This document shows, piece by piece, positions 23,910 through 33,381 of a stretch of 64,000 nucleotides of DNA. Below the pieces are notes generated by a model, which searched no databases, had not been told where the DNA came from, and saw nothing but the letters and a program-made list of their open reading frames with translations. The translations under genes and the position numbers were made by a program. How positions within the stretch are numbered: position 1 is the stretch's first letter; each line of letters starts with the position of its first letter. The stretch is from an uncultured Sphingomonadaceae bacterium. Lineage in GTDB: Bacteria; Pseudomonadota; Alphaproteobacteria; Sphingomonadales; Sphingomonadaceae. The stretch is taken from NCBI GenBank assembly GCA_947499975.1, contig CANMQE010000002.1, forward strand, positions 434,001 through 498,000, in the 5' to 3' direction.

Positions 23910-24853
23910 CCGAACAGGATCAGCGACAGCTTGCGGCGCTGGGTGGCCACCCACGGGTCTTCCATGCCTGTCGCCTCGAACATCTTGAGCAGCTTTTCCT
24001 TGGCCTGCTGGTCGCCTTCTTCTTCCCCGGTGCCTTTCGACCCCTCGATGGAACGCAGCAACACTTCGGCGGCCTCGTCGCGCTCTCCGGCTGCGAAGGC
24101 GGCTTCGGCGAAGGCGATCTGGGCCTCGGTATCCGCCGGACGCTCCGCTGCGGACTTGCGCAGCGTATCTAACTCGCCGGTGTCGACCTGCGTGCCCGCC
24201 AGTTCCAGCGCGCTGTGCGCCTGGCCCACCAGCGGATCGTCCTTCATTTCCTGTGGCAGAGCATCATAGGCCTGCTGCGCCGCATCGGCTTGCCCCGCTG
24301 CCACCAGCGCACGGATCAGGCCCGACTGCACCTCTGCCTTGTCCGGCGCCATCTGCGACAGCTGCATGAAGACAGAGGCTGCCCGCTCCGCATCGCCATC
24401 GGCCAGCACCTGCTCGCCCATGGCTACCAGTTGGTCGATATCAGGGGCCTGCTGGCCTTCCGCGCCGTTCTGGCCATCATCAGCGCCCGCCTGCACGGGC
24501 ACCTGCTTCAGGATTTCATCCAGCGCCTGCTTCAGCTGGCTCTCGGTACGGGCCGGGGTCAGGTCCGCCACCGGCTGGCCCTGAAACATGGCATAGACCG
24601 TGGGGATGGATTGCACCTGGAACTGGCTGGCGATGAACTTCTGCTCGTCCACGTTGATCTTGGCGAGAATCACGCCCTTGTCGGCATATTCGGCAGCGAC
24701 CTTTTCCAGCAGCGGCGTCAGCGCCTTGCAGGGACCGCACCATTCCGCCCAGAAATCCAGAATCACCAGCTTGGTCTGGCTGGGGTCCACCACTTCCTTG
24801 CGGAATTTCTCGACTGCCTTTTGCTCTTCCATGCTGAGGCCCATGCTTGCCAA
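23906..24853 (-). CDS. Thioredoxin-TPR protein (CnoX/YbbN-like)
   Basis: N-terminal thioredoxin fold with active site WAEWCGPCKALTP (Cys-Gly-Pro-Cys intact, unlike E. coli CnoX) and cis-Pro in SIPTVY, followed by about 170 residues of TPR-like helices (DIDQLVAMGEQVLADGDAE onward). Such proteins act as redox-active holdase chaperones. The TTG at 24853 is preferred as start because AGGAG lies seven bases upstream and homologues begin with a similar MASMGL; ATG 24844 and ATG 24889 are alternatives. It is the first gene of a two-gene operon with the LON-domain gene. Confidence 0.92.
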   Translation of the reverse strand: MASMGLSMEEQKAVEKFRKEVVDPSQTKLVILDFWAEWCGPCKALTPLLEKVAAEYADKGVILAKINVDEQKFIASQFQVQSIPTVYAMFQGQPVADLTPARTESQLKQALDEILKQVPVQAGADDGQNGAEGQQAPDIDQLVAMGEQVLADGDAERAASVFMQLSQMAPDKAEVQSGLIRALVAAGQADAAQQAYDALPQEMKDDPLVGQAHSALELAGTQVDTGELDTLRKSAAERPADTEAQIAFAEAAFAAGERDEAAEVLLRSIEGSKGTGEEEGDQQAKEKLLKMFEATGMEDPWVATQRRKLSLILFG

Positions 24854-25053
24854 ATTTCTGCTCCTGCCTGTTTGGTTCGTTATCGCCATACCATGTGGCG
24901 TTTGTGTGCCCAATGTGAAGGGCAAAGCGGCGGCATGACGTGCTTTGCAGGCAATGCGAACATTTGCTGCATTTTTGCTCTTGCGGGGTGTGCGAACCGC
25001 TGCTAACTGCCCCGCTCCCCACCCGGAACAGCGATTTCGGGGAGCGTCAGTGA

Positions 25054-25128
25054 GCGGGCGTAGCTCAGGGGTAGAGCACAACCTTGCCAAGGTTGGGGTC
25101 GGGCGTTCGAATCGCCTCGCCCGCTCCA
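25054..25128 (+). tRNA. tRNA-Gly (anticodon GCC)
   Basis: Acceptor stem GCGGGCG pairs with CGCCCGC; D arm GCTCAGGGGTAGAGC; anticodon arm CAACC-TTGCCAA-GGTTG with anticodon GCC; T arm GGGCG-TTCGAAT-CGCCT. The discriminator T and an encoded CCA end at 25128. It lies 132 bases before the capsule locus. Confidence 0.97.
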
Positions 25129-25260
25129 TTTTCTTCGGATTTGACAGCAGATCAGGAACTCGTGCCCTTCGGGGCCGGGCGCCTTTTCGCGCGCCTGCGA
25201 CTTGCTGGCCTGATTTCTGCGCCATTGAAGCGACCGCGATTGCGGGATAGCGGGGGCGCC

Positions 25261-26397
25261 ATGAAAATCGTCATCGTATCTCGCGGCTATCCTTCGGAAG
25301 AACGCATCTACAATCACGGCTTCGTCCATCGCCGCGTACTGGCGTACCGGGCGCTGGGGCACGAGGTGACGGTGATCTGGCGGCATCATCGCCCGCCAGT
25401 CGCTGCCTATGAGTTCGACGGCGTGAAGGTGCAGGTGCTCACCCCCGCGGACGCACTGCAAATGATCGTGCGGGAGCAGCCCGATGCCGTGGCGCTGCAC
25501 GCACCGGGAGACGATTTCGCTGAGATCATCGAGGGTGTGCCGCGCTCCATCCCCGTGCACGGCTGGATCTATGGCGCGGAGATCATGCCGTTCTACGAAG
25601 TGACCGAAAGGGAAAGCCACAACGCCGAGCGTTGGGAGAAGGCGCGCAAGGTGTTCGACCGGCGGATCGCCTACTGGCGCGACCTTGTGGCGCGCTGGCC
25701 CGAGAATTTTCGCATGGTGTTCGTTTCGCAGTTCTCCGCCGACGAGGCCTTTCGCGCCGTCGGGCAGGAGCTTCCCCAGTGGACGATCTCGCCAAGCCCG
25801 GTGGATACGGACCTTTTCCGGCACGAGCCCAGATCCACAGAAGACAGGTTCGAAGTCCTCTCGATCAGGCCGTTCAGCGACTGGCGCTATGCCAACGACC
25901 TTTCGGCCAAGGCCATCTGCCTGCTCGCGGAACACGAATTGTTTGGACGCTTCAACTTTCGCTTTCTGGGGGAGGGGCACCTGTTCGACGAAATGGTCGC
26001 GCCGATCCGCCATTTCGACAATGTAAGCGTCGAGAAAACCTTCGTGCGGCAGGAGCGGGTCGCCGAATTGCACCGCAGCGCCGGGATCTTCCTGTGCCCC
26101 ACGCGCAACGATGCGCAGGGCGTCAGCCGTGACGAAGCGATGTCATCGGGTCTTGTGCCGATTACCAACGCGGTGGGCGCGGTTCCCGAGTTTGCCGATC
26201 CATCGTGTGCATGGCTCGCGCCGGGGGAAGATCACGTCAGCCTGGCGCAGGGATTGCTCGCTCTGGCCACGGATCCGGAGATATTCCTTGCCAAATCGCG
26301 AGCGGCAGCCGAGCGCGTTCGCAGAACGCTATCGCTGGAAATAATCATACCGCAGGAACTGGCGCTAATGGGCGGTTTTACTAGGTCAAACCGCTGA
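25261..26397 (+). CDS. GT4-family glycosyltransferase
   Basis: A 378-residue GT-B-fold transferase. The N-terminal Rossmann domain starts MKIVIVSRGYPSEERIYNHG; the C-terminal donor domain has FNFRFLGEGHLF, then FLCPTRNDAQGVSRDEAMSSG with the paired acidic motif and LVPITNAVGAVPEF. The ATG at 25261 begins the conserved region. It lies just upstream of the Vi-like capsule genes on the same strand but is separated from tviB by 116 bases with a promoter candidate. The Salmonella locus has no counterpart, so it may add a terminal or side sugar; substrate unknown. Confidence 0.88.
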   Translation: MKIVIVSRGYPSEERIYNHGFVHRRVLAYRALGHEVTVIWRHHRPPVAAYEFDGVKVQVLTPADALQMIVREQPDAVALHAPGDDFAEIIEGVPRSIPVHGWIYGAEIMPFYEVTERESHNAERWEKARKVFDRRIAYWRDLVARWPENFRMVFVSQFSADEAFRAVGQELPQWTISPSPVDTDLFRHEPRSTEDRFEVLSIRPFSDWRYANDLSAKAICLLAEHELFGRFNFRFLGEGHLFDEMVAPIRHFDNVSVEKTFVRQERVAELHRSAGIFLCPTRNDAQGVSRDEAMSSGLVPITNAVGAVPEFADPSCAWLAPGEDHVSLAQGLLALATDPEIFLAKSRAAAERVRRTLSLEIIIPQELALMGGFTRSNR

Positions 26398-26398
26398 A

Positions 26399-26426
26399 TT
26401 GACCAAGGTTACTGTTCTGATATAGG
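26399..26426 (+). promoter_or_regulatory. Candidate promoter of the capsule operon
   Basis: TTGACC (26399-26404), a 16-base spacer and TATAGG (26421-26426) resemble a sigma-70 promoter. A small CCCC-N10-GGGG hairpin follows at about 26432-26451, and the tviB start lies about 88 bases downstream of the -10. Confidence 0.45.
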
Positions 26427-26513
26427 CTTTGCCCCAAAGTTTGATGTGGGGACGTCACAACTTTCAGGCCGTCGGTCGGTCCTGCCCCGTTGGAAATGAT
26501 CAGAGGAAAAAAA

Positions 26514-27803
26514 TTGTCTTTCATTCAGGCGCGTCTTTGCGTGGTGGGCCTCGGCTACGTTGGTTTGCCGCTTGCTCATTGCTTTGCAAAGAAACTCGAG
26601 AACGTCGTTGGTTTTGATGTGTCAGAGAGCCGGATTGCCGAGTTGCAAGACGGATATGATCGCACGGCCGAGCTCACGCGGGAGGAAATGGAAGCGACAA
26701 CGCTGAAGGTTACTTCCGATCCTGCCGCGATCGCGGAGGCCGATGTGGTCATTGTCGCCGTTCCCACGCCGGTGGATACGCAGCGAAGGCCTGATCTCTC
26801 TATTCTCAAGAGCGCGTGCCACACGGTGGGCAAGCACATGAAGCGCGGCGCGACGATCGTGTTCGAATCGACGGTGTTTCCCGGCGCCACCGAAGAGATC
26901 TGCGCCCCGATCCTTTCCGAAGCATCCGGGATGGAATCCGGTGTCGATTTCAAGCTGGCTTACAGCCCTGAACGCATCAACCCGGGCGACAAGGAGCATC
27001 CAGTCGAGAAGATCGTGAAGGTGGTCTCCGGCCAGGACGAGGAAACGGCCCAGGCGATGGCAGACCTTTATGGCATCATCATCGACGCGGGCACGCACAA
27101 GGCCACGTCGATCAGGGTGGCCGAAGCCGCCAAGGTGCTGGAGAACACCCAGCGCGACATCAACATCGCCCTGATGAACGAGCTGGCTCGCATTTGCCGA
27201 AAGGCCGGCATCCGCACGGCCGACGTTCTTGATGCAGCCTCCACGAAGTGGAATTTCCTGCCGTTCAAGCCGGGTCTCGTCGGTGGGCACTGCATCGGTG
27301 TCGATCCGTATTACCTCACGTCCAAGGCGGAGGAACTGGGCTATCACCCCGAGGTGATCCTGTCGGGCAGGCGCATCAATGATTCCATGCCGCGTTATGT
27401 TGCCACGGAAATGCTGCAGATGATCGCTGCTAGCGGTTCTCCGATCCGCGGCTCGCGCGTCGGCGTTCTGGGGGTCACTTTCAAGGAGAACGTGCCTGAC
27501 GTTCGAAACAGCAAGGTTCTTGAGCTCGTCGACTTTCTCAAGAGCTTCGGGCTTGAAGTGATCGCCTATGATCCGATGGCGAATTCAGACGAGGTAAAGG
27601 ATGAATACGGCTTGGACCTTTCTCCGAAGGACGGTCTGACCGATCTCGATGCGCTGGTGATCGCGGTAAGGCACGATGCCTTCATGGACGGTCTCGAAGC
27701 GTGGATCGGCGAGAACCTGAAGGAGGGCGGCGCGCTTGTCGATCTGAAGTCGATCCTGTCGCCGATGGGATACGAGAAAAAATACAATTACTGGTCGTTG
27801 TGA
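26514..27803 (+). CDS. tviB: UDP-N-acetyl-D-glucosamine 6-dehydrogenase (Vi antigen TviB-type)
   Basis: Oxidises UDP-GlcNAc at C6 to UDP-GlcNAcA using two NAD+. The NAD-binding motif CVVGLGYVGLPLA is at the N terminus; FESTVFPGATEE, NTQRDINIALMNELA and the catalytic Cys in GLVGGHCIGVDPYYL are intact, with the C-terminal domain GVLGVTFKENVPDVRNS. At 429 residues it matches TviB/WbpO (about 425). TTG 26514 is preferred as start because AGAGGA lies six bases upstream; ATG 26496 would add six residues. First gene of the Vi-like operon; the matching 4-epimerase is at 39375. Confidence 0.92.
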   Translation: MSFIQARLCVVGLGYVGLPLAHCFAKKLENVVGFDVSESRIAELQDGYDRTAELTREEMEATTLKVTSDPAAIAEADVVIVAVPTPVDTQRRPDLSILKSACHTVGKHMKRGATIVFESTVFPGATEEICAPILSEASGMESGVDFKLAYSPERINPGDKEHPVEKIVKVVSGQDEETAQAMADLYGIIIDAGTHKATSIRVAEAAKVLENTQRDINIALMNELARICRKAGIRTADVLDAASTKWNFLPFKPGLVGGHCIGVDPYYLTSKAEELGYHPEVILSGRRINDSMPRYVATEMLQMIAASGSPIRGSRVGVLGVTFKENVPDVRNSKVLELVDFLKSFGLEVIAYDPMANSDEVKDEYGLDLSPKDGLTDLDALVIAVRHDAFMDGLEAWIGENLKEGGALVDLKSILSPMGYEKKYNYWSL

Positions 27804-27813
27804 TCTGTTAGAA

Positions 27814-30276
27814 ATGAGCATGTCGATAATCTGTCCGATAGGCACCTGCCGAATTCACACGCCCCTGAAGCGCGCGCGGAACACGCACTTCGTCGCGTTG
27901 GAAAAATCACGGAATTACGGCTTTACGCATACGGCGCACGAGGCGCGGCAACAGTTGCGTTTCATGCGCGGCGAGATCGATATTCCCGAACGGCTGCGGT
28001 CGCTGGTTTTCCGGCACGGAATAGAGCCGAGCCTGGACGCAGAGATGGCCAGCGAACCCGATCACTACCTGGTCGAGGTGTCGTCCGCGAAGCATATCGT
28101 ACTGGATGGCTATGCAGTTCAGGTGAATTACCTTTACCGCCGGTTCGACGATCTGTTCTCGGAAGCCGAGCGACGGCTGCGCTATTCCCAGCTTGCCGAA
28201 AGGCCATCAAGCAAGGCGCTGCATGACTGGCTCGATGCGCAGCCCCAGTTCGGCCGACTGTCGCCGGACGAGCAGAAAATGCTGAAGGACATTCGCATTT
28301 CCACCGACACGCAGGAGGAGATCGAGGCCGCGCTCGCCGATATTGCCGAGATGGTGGGCCGCGAAAAGCTCCTGGTGACGACGCATGTCGATGCGCTGGA
28401 TGAAGACGGTCTGCGTCTCGCCAAACGCCACAAATGTATCGTTGACGTGGAGAAGGCGTGCGAGGCGCTGAACATTACCTGTTACAACCCCACCGGCCTG
28501 ATGCAGCGTATCGGACAGGAAGAAGCGCTCAAGCTCGATGGCCGGGATCTGACTCACTTCACGGACAAGTATTCCGATGCGCTTTTCCGCGACTGGAACG
28601 CGCATTTCTATGGTATCGCGCCGCGGGCCGACAATGATGACGAGGAAATCGCGGGTTTCAGCAAGGCCCGGTATGATTACGCGATCCAGAACGGACGCGT
28701 GTTCGAGGCTTCGCGCAGCCTTCGTCACGCCGCGCGACGCTACCCCCAGAACCTATCGCTGCAGCTTGAGCGCGCCCGTCTGGACTACCGTCTGGGCGCT
28801 TACGAAGCGGCGTTCGCGTTCTTCGACGAGCGAGGGGGCGACTGCAATCTCTCCGATTCCGACCAGGAGGCCTGGCTGGTTTCCACCTATGAAGTCGGGC
28901 AGCCTGAAAAGGCGCTTGAGTTTGGCGAGACCCTGCTTGCCGACGAGATTGAATCGCCGATGATCTATTCCACGGTGGCGCGTGCCGCTGCCGATCTGGG
29001 GCAGACCGATACGGCAATCGCCCGTTGGAAACGCCTGTTCTTCCGCGGAGAGAACGCGCTGGAAGCTGCAAGCGAAATCCTCGACCTGCTGGACCGGTTT
29101 CCGAATGCCGACGCGCGCAAGGACGAATGGGTGGCCCTGGTGCTGGAACGCTATCCGCAACACGAGGATGCGCTGGCGGTACTGTGGAAGGCGGCTATTG
29201 CGAAGGGATCCGCCGACAGGGCGCTCTATCTTCTCGGCCAGTCCCGGCACATGTCGGACGAGCTGGCAATCGAACTGGCACGGGCTTGCAACGAGGCCAA
29301 TATGCCGGCCATCGGCGCGCAGCTTCTCACTTTCCGCGACAAGGGCCAGGATCCCGACTCCGTTCGCGAAGAAGAGGAGCGGATGTGGCGAGAATGGCTC
29401 GATGAAAAGCGTTCGCGCTGGCTGAACGAGGGCGAGCAGGCGCTTGCAGCAGGCGATCTCGTAAATGCTGCCCAGGGTATCAATGCCGCCCATATCGTTG
29501 GCGATCGGCGGGCCTATCAGCCTCGCCGGGAGTTGGAGCGGGTGCTGCTTCAGGAAACGCGTGAGGCCTACAAGGCACAGGATTACGAGGCGGTGTTGCA
29601 GATTCTCCGGGTGGCCGAGAACGCATTGGTCGAATTCCGGCAGATGCACCTCCTGGCCGGTCGGTCGCATTACGCGCTCGAGAATTATGGCGCGTCGGTG
29701 GATCACCTTTTGCAGGAAGTCGCCGGTCAGCCATTTGACAGCCGCCTAGCCTGGAACATCGCCCGCGCGGCGATCTATGCAGAGCGGTATGGCGTGGCAA
29801 TCGACCAGCTGTTGCTGATCGCGGCAGACGAGGAAAGCGAAACTGCGGACCGGGAAGACGCCCAGGTCAAGCTCGACCGCCTGGTGAGTAAATCCGTGCA
29901 CAAGGTGCGTGACCTGACTGCGGAAGGCGAATTCGACGAAGCGCGTTCGCTTCTGGAAAAGACGGCCAGGATCGATGGTGCGGCAGAGCGGGTAGGGCAG
30001 GAGATGCGTAAGCTGGCCTCGGCCCTGAAGAAGCAGATCAAGGTTCTGGAAGATTCCGAATTCGAGAAACAGATGGAGCTTGGGCGCCGCCTGTTCGACA
30101 TCGATCCGGAAAATGAATTCGCTGCGAAGAATGCGGCTGTCGGGGCGATGAAGGCCGGACGCTTCGAAACTGCGATCCAGTATTTTCAGGCGATGCGCCC
30201 GCTTACAAGCAGCAAATCGCAAGTGGATCGCAACATCGCCAAATGCCAAGCCAAGCTGGCGCGGCAGGCGGCATGA
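27814..30276 (+). CDS. tviD: TviD-like protein: SGNH/GSCFA-like domain plus long TPR region
   Basis: An 820-residue protein whose length and position between tviB and tviE match Salmonella TviD (about 830), implicated in Vi polymer synthesis and O-acetylation. The N-terminal 270 residues look like an SGNH/GSCFA-type fold: PIGTCRIHTPL (residues 9-19, block I with Thr-Cys in place of the usual Ser) and GRDLTHFTDKY (about 243-253, the D-x-x-H of block V). The remaining 550 residues are helical repeats of TPR type (PQNLSLQLERARLDYRLG, GAYEAAFAFFDERG, PENEFAAKNAAVGAMKAG). No signal peptide, so cytoplasmic. O-acetyltransferase activity is inference. Confidence 0.7.
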   Translation: MSMSIICPIGTCRIHTPLKRARNTHFVALEKSRNYGFTHTAHEARQQLRFMRGEIDIPERLRSLVFRHGIEPSLDAEMASEPDHYLVEVSSAKHIVLDGYAVQVNYLYRRFDDLFSEAERRLRYSQLAERPSSKALHDWLDAQPQFGRLSPDEQKMLKDIRISTDTQEEIEAALADIAEMVGREKLLVTTHVDALDEDGLRLAKRHKCIVDVEKACEALNITCYNPTGLMQRIGQEEALKLDGRDLTHFTDKYSDALFRDWNAHFYGIAPRADNDDEEIAGFSKARYDYAIQNGRVFEASRSLRHAARRYPQNLSLQLERARLDYRLGAYEAAFAFFDERGGDCNLSDSDQEAWLVSTYEVGQPEKALEFGETLLADEIESPMIYSTVARAAADLGQTDTAIARWKRLFFRGENALEAASEILDLLDRFPNADARKDEWVALVLERYPQHEDALAVLWKAAIAKGSADRALYLLGQSRHMSDELAIELARACNEANMPAIGAQLLTFRDKGQDPDSVREEEERMWREWLDEKRSRWLNEGEQALAAGDLVNAAQGINAAHIVGDRRAYQPRRELERVLLQETREAYKAQDYEAVLQILRVAENALVEFRQMHLLAGRSHYALENYGASVDHLLQEVAGQPFDSRLAWNIARAAIYAERYGVAIDQLLLIAADEESETADREDAQVKLDRLVSKSVHKVRDLTAEGEFDEARSLLEKTARIDGAAERVGQEMRKLASALKKQIKVLEDSEFEKQMELGRRLFDIDPENEFAAKNAAVGAMKAGRFETAIQYFQAMRPLTSSKSQVDRNIAKCQAKLARQAA

Positions 30277-30305
30277 GATCCGGGCCGGACTGAGACGAGA
30301 CAATT

Positions 30306-32252
30306 ATGAAACACCTTGCGCTCAATTCGGAAGAACCCGACGGTCTTGACGGCGATACGATCGAGACCTTGAAGGGTTTGCTCGCAAGCTGCACCAGCCT
30401 GCGCAAATCTCAGATCGCGGCAGAACAGGCCCGTCGTTTCGAGGAAGTTGCGCGGTTCGACAACGAAGCCATGATCCTGCTCCTGCAGATCAAGGACAAG
30501 GCCAAGCTGATCGATGAAACGGCCGACGCATGGCAGTCGCTGTATGACGAAGATCCGGGCGTCGACATCGTGGTGCGCAATCTCATCAATTCCCACGCCA
30601 AGCATCGGCGCGGGGAAGATGCACTGGATCTGACCAACCGCCATTTCCCGGCAGACACGGACGAGCGCGGCATCCTGGTTCAACGGGCGAGCATACTCGA
30701 GGCAATCGGCTATCCGGGGCAGTCCTACGAATTGTACGAGCGACTGATCCAGGAACAGCCTGAGGATGATCGCGCGCGGCTGCATTATGCCATACGCCTG
30801 GCAAAGGTCGGGCGCTTTGCCGATGCCGTTCACGCAATCGAGCCGGTTTCGGATAAGCTGGAAGAGGACGAGCGCCACGCCAAGACCTTTGCCCAATGGC
30901 GGGCCAAGGTGGATGTGCTGCGTCGTCTGGCTCCCGATCGTGATCTGGAGGGCGTGGATTGCCGCATTCTTTCGCTGGAGTGCCTGCTGCGCCAGTTCGA
31001 GAACCGCGAAGTGTCCACCCCGAGCGACGGATACAATATCGCGCTGGTAACCGGTGGGCTTGGCGCAGGAGGGGCGGAGCGGCAGTTGTCACGGCTGGCG
31101 CGATTGCTGAAGTCCGAGCACGGCGATCTGCACAAGGTCTGCGTCGTCGTGAAGACGTTGCTCCTGAACGAGGTGAAGCCGAACGATTTCTTCCTGCCCG
31201 ATTTGCAGGCGGATGAAATTGAGGTTGTCGAGATCGAGGCGATGGAGCCTGTCGCGGCTGCGCGGCAGGTCGATCTGGACAAGGATACGGCGCTGCTGTT
31301 CTCGATGCTCCCGCCGCAGGTCCATTACGGCGTTACCCGCATCGCTCCCTATTACCGGGAAAACAAGATCAATGTCGCGAGCGTGTGGCAGGACGGTGCG
31401 ACGCTTTACGGTTGCCTTGCTGCCTTGTTTGCCGGTGTGCCCAACATCCAGCTGGTGTTCCGCGGCTTACCCCCCAGCGTACGCAAGGAACGGGACCAGC
31501 CCGAATACGAGGTCCTCTACAAGGGCATGGCCAGGATCCCGGGCGTTACCTTGGTGAGTAACAGCAAGCTGGTGGCAGGCGAGTATGCCCGGTGGCTGGA
31601 CATCGATGAAGCCGATGTCGACATTCTCTACAACGCCGTCACCGCCTATCCCACCGATAGCGAGGCAGAGGACGAGCAGAAATGGCGGAAGTTCGCCGAA
31701 CGGACATATGATGCCGATACGACCCTGGGCGGCGTGTTCCGCCTGGAGGGGCTGAAGCAACCCAGTCTGTGGGTTAATTTTGCGGCGCATTATTACGAGC
31801 GCTTTCCCAAGTCGCGGTTTATCCTGCTTGGCGATGGCAGGATGCGCGAGAAACTGGAAAAGCAGATTGCCAGCCTTGGATTGACGGACAGGTTCCTTTT
31901 GGTTGGCCGCACGCGCAGCGTCGGCTTCTGGTATCAGAAGATGGATGTGAAACTGCTGCTTTCCCAGTTCGAGGGGCTGCCCAATGTGCTGATCGAGGCG
32001 CAGGCTGCAGGCGTTCCCGTACTGGCCACGCCGACAGGTGGATCGTCCGAATGCTTCGTCGAAGGCGAGACGGGGTATATTCTTGATGACATCCTGAAGC
32101 CGGATCTTAACAAGGCCGTCGAAAAAGCGCATGAACTCGCCACGCGTTTTCGCAACGATGCTGGCGCCAGTCAGGCCGCGCGCGACTTTGTCGGCCAGAG
32201 ATTTTCCGATGAGCAATCCTTGCGCACATTTCTCCGGCTTTGCGAAGCTTGA
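30306..32252 (+). CDS. tviE: TviE-like GT4 polysaccharide glycosyltransferase with TPR N terminus
   Basis: A 648-residue protein. Residues 1-230 are TPR-like helices (GYPGQSYELYERLIQEQPED); a GT-B fold follows, starting VTGGLGAGGAERQLSRLARL (about 246), with SLWVNFAAHYYERFPKSRFI, LLGDGRMREKLEKQI and the donor-binding SQFEGLPNVLIEAQAAGVPV (about 552-571) whose two Glu form the E-x7-E-like motif. It should transfer GalNAcA from UDP-GalNAcA to build the Vi-type chain. Salmonella TviE is somewhat shorter (about 580). It follows tviD by 29 bases in the same operon. Confidence 0.8.
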   Translation: MKHLALNSEEPDGLDGDTIETLKGLLASCTSLRKSQIAAEQARRFEEVARFDNEAMILLLQIKDKAKLIDETADAWQSLYDEDPGVDIVVRNLINSHAKHRRGEDALDLTNRHFPADTDERGILVQRASILEAIGYPGQSYELYERLIQEQPEDDRARLHYAIRLAKVGRFADAVHAIEPVSDKLEEDERHAKTFAQWRAKVDVLRRLAPDRDLEGVDCRILSLECLLRQFENREVSTPSDGYNIALVTGGLGAGGAERQLSRLARLLKSEHGDLHKVCVVVKTLLLNEVKPNDFFLPDLQADEIEVVEIEAMEPVAAARQVDLDKDTALLFSMLPPQVHYGVTRIAPYYRENKINVASVWQDGATLYGCLAALFAGVPNIQLVFRGLPPSVRKERDQPEYEVLYKGMARIPGVTLVSNSKLVAGEYARWLDIDEADVDILYNAVTAYPTDSEAEDEQKWRKFAERTYDADTTLGGVFRLEGLKQPSLWVNFAAHYYERFPKSRFILLGDGRMREKLEKQIASLGLTDRFLLVGRTRSVGFWYQKMDVKLLLSQFEGLPNVLIEAQAAGVPVLATPTGGSSECFVEGETGYILDDILKPDLNKAVEKAHELATRFRNDAGASQAARDFVGQRFSDEQSLRTFLRLCEA

Positions 32253-32301
32253 TCCAGCATGCCGGGTCGGGGATGGTCGGAGCTTCGGGGTGGGTAAACC
32301 A

Positions 32302-33381
32302 ATGAAACGTCTTATGCGTACCATGCTTGTCGCCATCAGCGTCGGATTGCTGGGTGCGTGCGCCTTGCCCAAGGGTGGCCCCTCCACGGCAGAAGTGGTC
32401 GAAAGCGGCCGTACCGAGGCGCTGCTGGTGCCGATCACTCAGTGGCAGGGCAACGTGGCGGATCCGGCGGCCAGCGCGCTGGTGCCGGAAATTTTCACCG
32501 CCACGCGGACAGCAGATTTCCAGACGCTGCGCAGCGGCGACATCCTCAACGTCACCATCAGCGAGGCCGCCGGCAACGGCAGCTTTCCGCAGACGATCAT
32601 GGCGCCTGTCACGGTAGAGAATGTCGAGATCGCCGATGATGGCGCTGTCACCCTGCCGTTTGCCGGCCGGGTCCAGGCCAGCGGGCTTACGGTTGCCGAA
32701 TTGACGACGAATATCCGCCGCCAACTCGTGCGCCAGCTGTTTCGCCCGGAAATCTACGTCACGCGCACAGGCTCTACCAGTCGCAGCGTCACGGTGACGG
32801 GCGACGTCGCATCGGGCGGGGCGCTGGAACTCACGCCGCAAACGTCCAACCTCTCTGCCGTCGTAGGGTCTGCGGGCCTCGTCCGGGAGGAAGGCGCGGA
32901 ATATGTCGTAGAGGTTCACCGAGACGGCGCGACTGCCGAGATCGGGCTGGACGCGCTCTATTCCAATCCCTCCTACAACATCGCGCTGATGCCGGGCGAC
33001 GTGATCTCGCTGCGCCGCGACAGCCGCTTCTACATCATCATGGGCGCGGTGGGCGAAGCCGCGCGCGTGCCGCTGCCTCGCGATGGCTACATGCTGATGG
33101 ATGCGCTGGGCAATGCGCGCGGGCTCGAGGATGCAACTGCGGATCCGACCGGCGTATTTGTGTTCCGCCGCGCTGCCAGCGTGGCGAACGATGCCGGGCA
33201 GGATGTGATTTACCGCATGGACATGAGCGAGCCGTCCAACATCTTTGCCGCCACCAGTTTCCCGCTGGTGCCCGGCGATATCGTTTACGTCAGCTTCGCG
33301 CCCTTCAACCAGACGCAGAAAGTCCTGCGGGCCATCAGCGGCGTATCCAGCCTGGCCAGCTCGGCAACGCGCATCAGATGA
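32302..33381 (+). CDS. vexA: Capsule export outer-membrane lipoprotein (VexA/KpsD/Wza, OPX family)
   Basis: Outer-membrane polysaccharide export protein. The signal peptide ends LLGAC-ALP with acylated Cys20; the polysaccharide-export domain follows (LRSGDILNVTISEAAGNGSF, TLPFAGRVQASGLTVAELTT), then two SLBB-like repeats (VTGDVASGGALELTPQTSNL, IIMGAVGEAARVPLPRDGYM). At 359 residues it matches VexA (about 355). The ATG at 32302 gives the correct signal peptide. Its stop overlaps the permease start as ATGA. Confidence 0.9.
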   Translation: MKRLMRTMLVAISVGLLGACALPKGGPSTAEVVESGRTEALLVPITQWQGNVADPAASALVPEIFTATRTADFQTLRSGDILNVTISEAAGNGSFPQTIMAPVTVENVEIADDGAVTLPFAGRVQASGLTVAELTTNIRRQLVRQLFRPEIYVTRTGSTSRSVTVTGDVASGGALELTPQTSNLSAVVGSAGLVREEGAEYVVEVHRDGATAEIGLDALYSNPSYNIALMPGDVISLRRDSRFYIIMGAVGEAARVPLPRDGYMLMDALGNARGLEDATADPTGVFVFRRAASVANDAGQDVIYRMDMSEPSNIFAATSFPLVPGDIVYVSFAPFNQTQKVLRAISGVSSLASSATRIR

